Shown here: piece by piece, positions 60,401 to 64,000 of the stretch
Layout of the letters: each line of letters starts with the position of its first letter
Numbering within the stretch: position 1 is the stretch's first letter
Source of the DNA: Chalara sp. BL73
Lineage: Eukaryota; Ascomycota; Leotiomycetes; Helotiales
Assembly (NCBI GenBank): GCA_918026815.1
Contig: CAKJVC010000171.1
Location: 1-64,000, forward strand
DNA length: 64,000 bases
Reading direction: 5' to 3'
The notes under the pieces: model-generated
Seen by the model: the letters and a program-made list of their open reading frames with translations, nothing else
Told to the model about the DNA's origin: nothing
Databases searched by the model: none
Position numbers and translations under genes: made by a program

Positions 60401-63018
60401 GCATTTGCTTTCACGGGACAAGGAGCATCATACAAATCATCTAACTTGGAGTTGTACCATCACTCTCCATACTTCAAATCTCAAATTGTACACTTAGACA
60501 ATTTGGCACAAGGGCAAGGATTTCCGTCTTTTCTTCCAGCCATTGATGGCAGCCACCCAAAAGATTATCAGCATTCTCAGGTCATCACTCAGCTTGCGTT
60601 GGTGGCCATTGAGATCGCGCTAGCAAAATACTGGGACTCCTTGGGTGTGAAGCCGAGTGTTGTTGTCGGCCACAGCTTAGGTGAATATGCTGCCCTACAC
60701 ATCGCCGGCGTTCTTTCCGCCAGTGATACTGTCTTCCTTGTTGGCTCAAGAGCAAGGATGCTCGAACAAAAGTGCAAAATTGGCAGCCATAAGATGGTTG
60801 CTGTCCGGGCAAGTCTCGAGCAGATCCAGCAGAGTGCTGGTTCCTACCCATTTGAGATCGCTTGTATCAATGGACCAAAGGATGTTGTTCTCGCCGGTCC
60901 TGGGGAAGAGATGGATGCAATAATTCCCGTTCTGGAGAAAGACGGCTGGAAGTGCTTCAGCCTCGATGTCGCATTTGCGTTCCACTCCGCCCAAACAGAC
61001 CCCGTCCTTGATGAGTTCGAGACAATTGCCAGGAGCGGTGTTCTTTTTCAAGCGCCGCACATTCCCATCATATCTCCTCTTCTCAACAAAGTCATCTTTG
61101 ATGAGAAATCCATCACTGCAAACTACGTTCGTCGCGCCACACGGGAGACAGTTAACTTTCTGTCCGCACTTGAGGTTGCTCAAAAGATTGGAACTATTGA
61201 TGAGGAGACTGCCTGGATTGAGATTGGTCCCCACCCAGTATGCATGGGCTTCGTCAAGTCTACCATCTCTTCTGTCAATGTAGCCGTTCCTTCTATTCGC
61301 CGAGGCGATGATAATTGGACTACCCTCGCTTCTAGCCTTGCATCTCTGCACCTTGCTGGTGTGAAGATTGAATGGAATGAGTTCCAACGTCCATTTGAGA
61401 AGGCACACCGGCTCCTGGACTTGCCCACCTATGCCTGGAATGACAAGACCTATTGGATCCAGTATAATGGAGACTGGGCTCTTACTAAGGGCAACACTTT
61501 CTACGACGCTGAGAAGGGTCTAAATCAGCTACAAGTTGCCGCCCCAGTGCCGAAATCAAGCATTAGTACATCCACGGTTCAGCAGATCATCGAACAAACC
61601 TTCAATGGAACAGCGGGTACAGTAGTTATGCAATCAGATTTAATGCAGCCAGATTTCCGCGCTGCTGCCTGGGGACACAAAATGAATAATTGTGGCGTAG
61701 TAACTTCGGTATGGCCCTTCCCACAATCTGGAAGATAATGGTGCTAACCTTGTTTCAGTCTATTCACGCAGATATTGCATACACTCTTGGAGGATACCTA
61801 TACAAGAAGCTCAAAAACACCAAGAAGGACGTCCACATGAATATTGCCAACTTAGAGGTAATTAAGGGACTCGTTGCAAACAATAACCTTGAGTCGACTC
61901 AGCTTATAAAAGTCTCTGTGAGTACGACGGATATCACTTCTAACACAGCTGAGCTTCGATGGTATAACATGCCAGAAGAGACCCTCTTTGCAAGTGCAGA
62001 CTTATATTTCGGAAACCCTGATGAGTGGCTTAGCTCTTGGGTGCCTGCAACTCATCTCGTACAAGGACGTATTGCAGACCTCGAGCGTCTGGCTGAACAG
62101 GGAATCGCTAATCGATTTTCGCACAATATGGCGTATCTTCTCTTCGCTAACAACCTGGTCGACTATCATAACAAGTACCGCGGTATGCAATCAGTTGTGA
62201 TGCATGACTTTGAAGCTTTTGCCGATATCCAACTTACAACTGAGAAAGGTGGATCCTGGACTGTACCACCATACTTCATCGATAGCGTTGCACATCTAGC
62301 AGGTTTTGTCATGAATGTCAGTGATGCCCACGATACCAAGAACAACTTTTGTGTGACGCCTGGCTGGGGATCGATGCGCTTTGCGAAGCCACTTGTTGCA
62401 GGCTCCAAATACCGATCTTACGTGAAGATGATCCCGACACCTGACGACCCAACCACCTTTTACGGAGATGTGTACATTCTCCAGGATGACGTCATCATTG
62501 GAGTGGTTGGTGCTATCGAGTTTCACAGATATCCACGGATCTTGCTCAGCCGATTTTTCTCCGCTCCCGATGACACTAAGGCACCACCTACTGCAGTGGC
62601 AACCACATCGAAGGCTCCTCAAACTAAAGCGGCCCCGGTTGCTCCTAAGTCAAAAGAGCCAAAGCCTGCCTCTACGCCAGGGCCGGCTCCAGATCTGGCT
62701 CACGCCGCGCCCGCTCCAATTCCTGTCCCAGCCGAAGCAACTATTGTTGCTCCCGCAGCTTCCCCTCCATCTTCAGCCCCCGCTGTCGAGACTACGGCTA
62801 CTAAGGCCATCCAAATTATTGCGGACGAAGCTGCGCTCGATCTTGAGGACATGGTTGATGATGCCGACATTGCTGGACTGGGTATTGATTCGCTCATGAG
62901 TTTGGTCATTGCTGAGAAGTTTCGGGAGCAATTGGGTATCGTGGTCACAGGTAGTTTATTTTTGGAGTTTTCGACCATCAAGGACCTACGGACTTGGCTG
63001 GAGGAGTATTATAATTAA
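57485..63018 (+). CDS. Non-reducing polyketide synthase, SAT-KS-MAT-PT-ACP, no thioesterase (atrochrysone carboxylic acid synthase type)
   Basis: Iterative type I PKS of 1,793 aa with exons 57485-57831, 57882-58188, 58241-61708 and 61759-63018. SAT-like domain 1-370 ([18 protein letters not shown] at the start, [14 protein letters not shown] with His271; no clear GxCxG nucleophile). KS about 405-835: active Cys578 in [21 protein letters not shown] and [12 protein letters not shown] about 930-1245: Ser1030 in GHSLGEY. PT about 1330-1650: His1364 in WGHKMNNCG and Asp1549 in [13 protein letters not shown] Pro/Ala-rich linker precedes one ACP (Ser1752 in GIDSLMSL), and the protein ends there. No TE, CLC, MT or R domain. 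This layout and sequence style is the group-V NR-PKS class (ACAS, MdpG and relatives), which makes anthrone-type octaketides or similar and is released by a separate metallo-beta-lactamase-like thioesterase. Start chosen as the first ATG before YFSNEF. Confidence 0.93.
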
Positions 63019-63911
63019 AGTTTCGTTTGTCTTGGTTTGGTGGATTGCTTGGTGGTGTTTCAACCGTTTGCAGCAGCACAAGCCTACAATCTTGTTCTGA
63101 GTCGGCAGGTTTGTTTTATAGATTGATTGACATTACATAGATACATCGTATATGACAGATAGTATAACATATTATTTTGACTGCCTTGTGTGATATTGCC
63201 ATCTATGTTGAGATGAAGTTGGTAGTGGGAAATGAATCTGGCCCAATGCTCCTAAGGGGTTGCTTGATAGGCTCTATCTAATGATGGATTTAATGCCTCA
63301 GGCTAACGTTTTAGAGATGTGAGCTTTGCCTTTCCTTTAAATTGGATCAACAACTGGAAATTTCGCTTCCAGATATTCTAGAAAGTGCTTCTCACAACAT
63401 GCATGCAAGCACAACAAGTAGCATTATTGAGATACCAGCCACAATGTGGCTAGTGCTTCCCGCAAACTAGAGAGCTCTGCAAGGTCCGTCGGAATTGACC
63501 TTCTTAAACCACTTAAGCTAACTTTGTCAATTGATTCTAAGGAAGCCACTTAGTACTATGGAGAAAGCCGTCGTGAGGAGAGTTGCCTCAATGTTTCCCA
63601 AAGATTATTTTGAACAATTATAATACCAATTTATGAGGAACGCCTCCGTGCGCTGGATTAGACCTTCACATATCTGGCTGCTTATCGTGCTCGGTGTCTC
63701 TCGAACACCCCGCGATTTAATGCTCCTTACCAATCAGAAGCTTCAAAGACATCTATGCATGACAGGCACGTGAGCTTCGGGATTGTGATCTACGGCTCTG
63801 AGACTATGCTGCACCAACATTCCGATTTATCTAGGCTTACTCCTCTTAAAATTTTCAATAGTACAGTTCTCCAGTGGTAACGCCGCCTAATATCTTAAAT
63901 TCACTATCAAC
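63019..63911. other. Intergenic region between PKS and EthD-like gene
   Basis: No gene seen. Contains the PKS 3' flank (AT-rich 63110-63180) and the promoter/leader of the next plus-strand gene. No TCG-N5-CGA box was found here by eye. Confidence 0.45.
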
Positions 63912-64000
63912 ATGGTCGAGGATCTAGAAATTCCAGAAAAGCCTGCTGGCAATCCTGACAATGTTTACCTCTGCCTTACAATACTTGGCTATCGTCGTCC
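63912..64000 (+). CDS. Start of a probable EthD-domain protein (partial, cut by window edge)
   Basis: Only the first 29 codons are inside the window. They read MVEDLEIPEKPAGNPDN followed by VYLCLTILGYRRP. The second part has the form of the first strand of EthD/dimeric alpha-beta-barrel proteins (hydrophobic strand ending in YRRPG-like). In anthraquinone clusters such proteins (for example MdpH and AgnL1 types) are assigned to decarboxylation of atrochrysone carboxylic acid. The location right after a TE-less PKS fits, but with so few residues the call is tentative. Confidence 0.45.
   Translation, partial: MVEDLEIPEKPAGNPDNVYLCLTILGYRR

Noticed and set aside
1..64000. Transposons, tRNA genes, rRNA, CRISPR arrays
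   Set aside because: No transposase motif, long terminal or inverted repeats, tRNA T-loop/cloverleaf or regular spacer array was seen on reading; a tool search could still find a degenerate element.

Overview
The window reads as genomic DNA of a filamentous ascomycete (Pezizomycotina). Genes carry many short introns (about 45-70 nt, GT..AG with CTAAC-like branch sites), intergenic gaps are 0.3-2.8 kb, and the families are typical of this group: BUD4/anillin-like protein, AVO1/SIN1, Pop3, ascomycete laccase, DMATS prenyltransferase and a non-reducing PKS. A leotiomycete (Helotiales-like) host is my guess from general protein flavour only. Gene models below were spliced by eye from reading frames and splice signals.

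Left part (1-41 kb) is ordinary core genome. In order it holds a BUD4-like septation protein with one apparent frameshift (818-5046, +), a small C2H2 zinc-finger gene with a tandem promoter repeat (7834-8481, -), a conserved fungal protein of unknown function (9356-10254, +) and the RNase P/MRP subunit Pop3 (10522-11748, -). A very large 12-exon ubiquitin hydrolase follows (13106-21210, +). Next are a fungal DUF protein (24045-25253, +), a putative zinc-ribbon protein (25600-26085, -), a divergent PRCC-like / TORC2 SIN1-AVO1 pair (27403-28590 - and 28869-31433 +), a GPI-anchored Ser-rich wall protein (32599-33157, +), the PKA catalytic subunit (34559-36119, -), an NFKBIL1-like J-domain protein (37486-38271, -) and a secreted RNase T2 (39800-40712, +).

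Right part (about 47 kb to the right edge, possibly from 41.8 kb) is a secondary-metabolite gene cluster that runs out of the window. It contains a TE-less non-reducing PKS (SAT-KS-MAT-PT-ACP, 57485-63018, +) of the atrochrysone-carboxylic-acid-synthase/MdpG type and an AflJ/AflS/MdpA-like pseudo-methyltransferase, probably a transcriptional co-activator (47028-48554, +). It also has a scytalone-dehydratase/MdpB-like dehydratase with two altered pocket residues (48750-49370, -), a DMATS-family aromatic prenyltransferase (50159-51543, -), an intact O-methyltransferase (52069-53567, +), an ascomycete laccase divergent from the PKS (55031-57069, -) and the start of a probable EthD-domain protein (63912 onward, +). 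A fungal-specific transcription factor (41769-43375, +) and an SDR (43756-44704, -) lie on the left flank and may belong.

Working hypothesis: the PKS makes an octaketide-type anthrone/anthraquinone precursor. A trans-acting metallo-beta-lactamase thioesterase outside the window releases it and the EthD protein helps decarboxylation. The SCD-like enzyme dehydrates a reduced intermediate, the prenyltransferase and O-methyltransferase decorate the aromatic core, and the laccase may couple or oxidise phenols. Two palindromic TCG-N5-CGA boxes (the AflR recognition pattern) in cluster promoters fit the presence of an AflJ-like co-activator, but no AflR-type Zn2Cys6 gene was found here. No rRNA, tRNA, CRISPR array or intact transposon was recognised.
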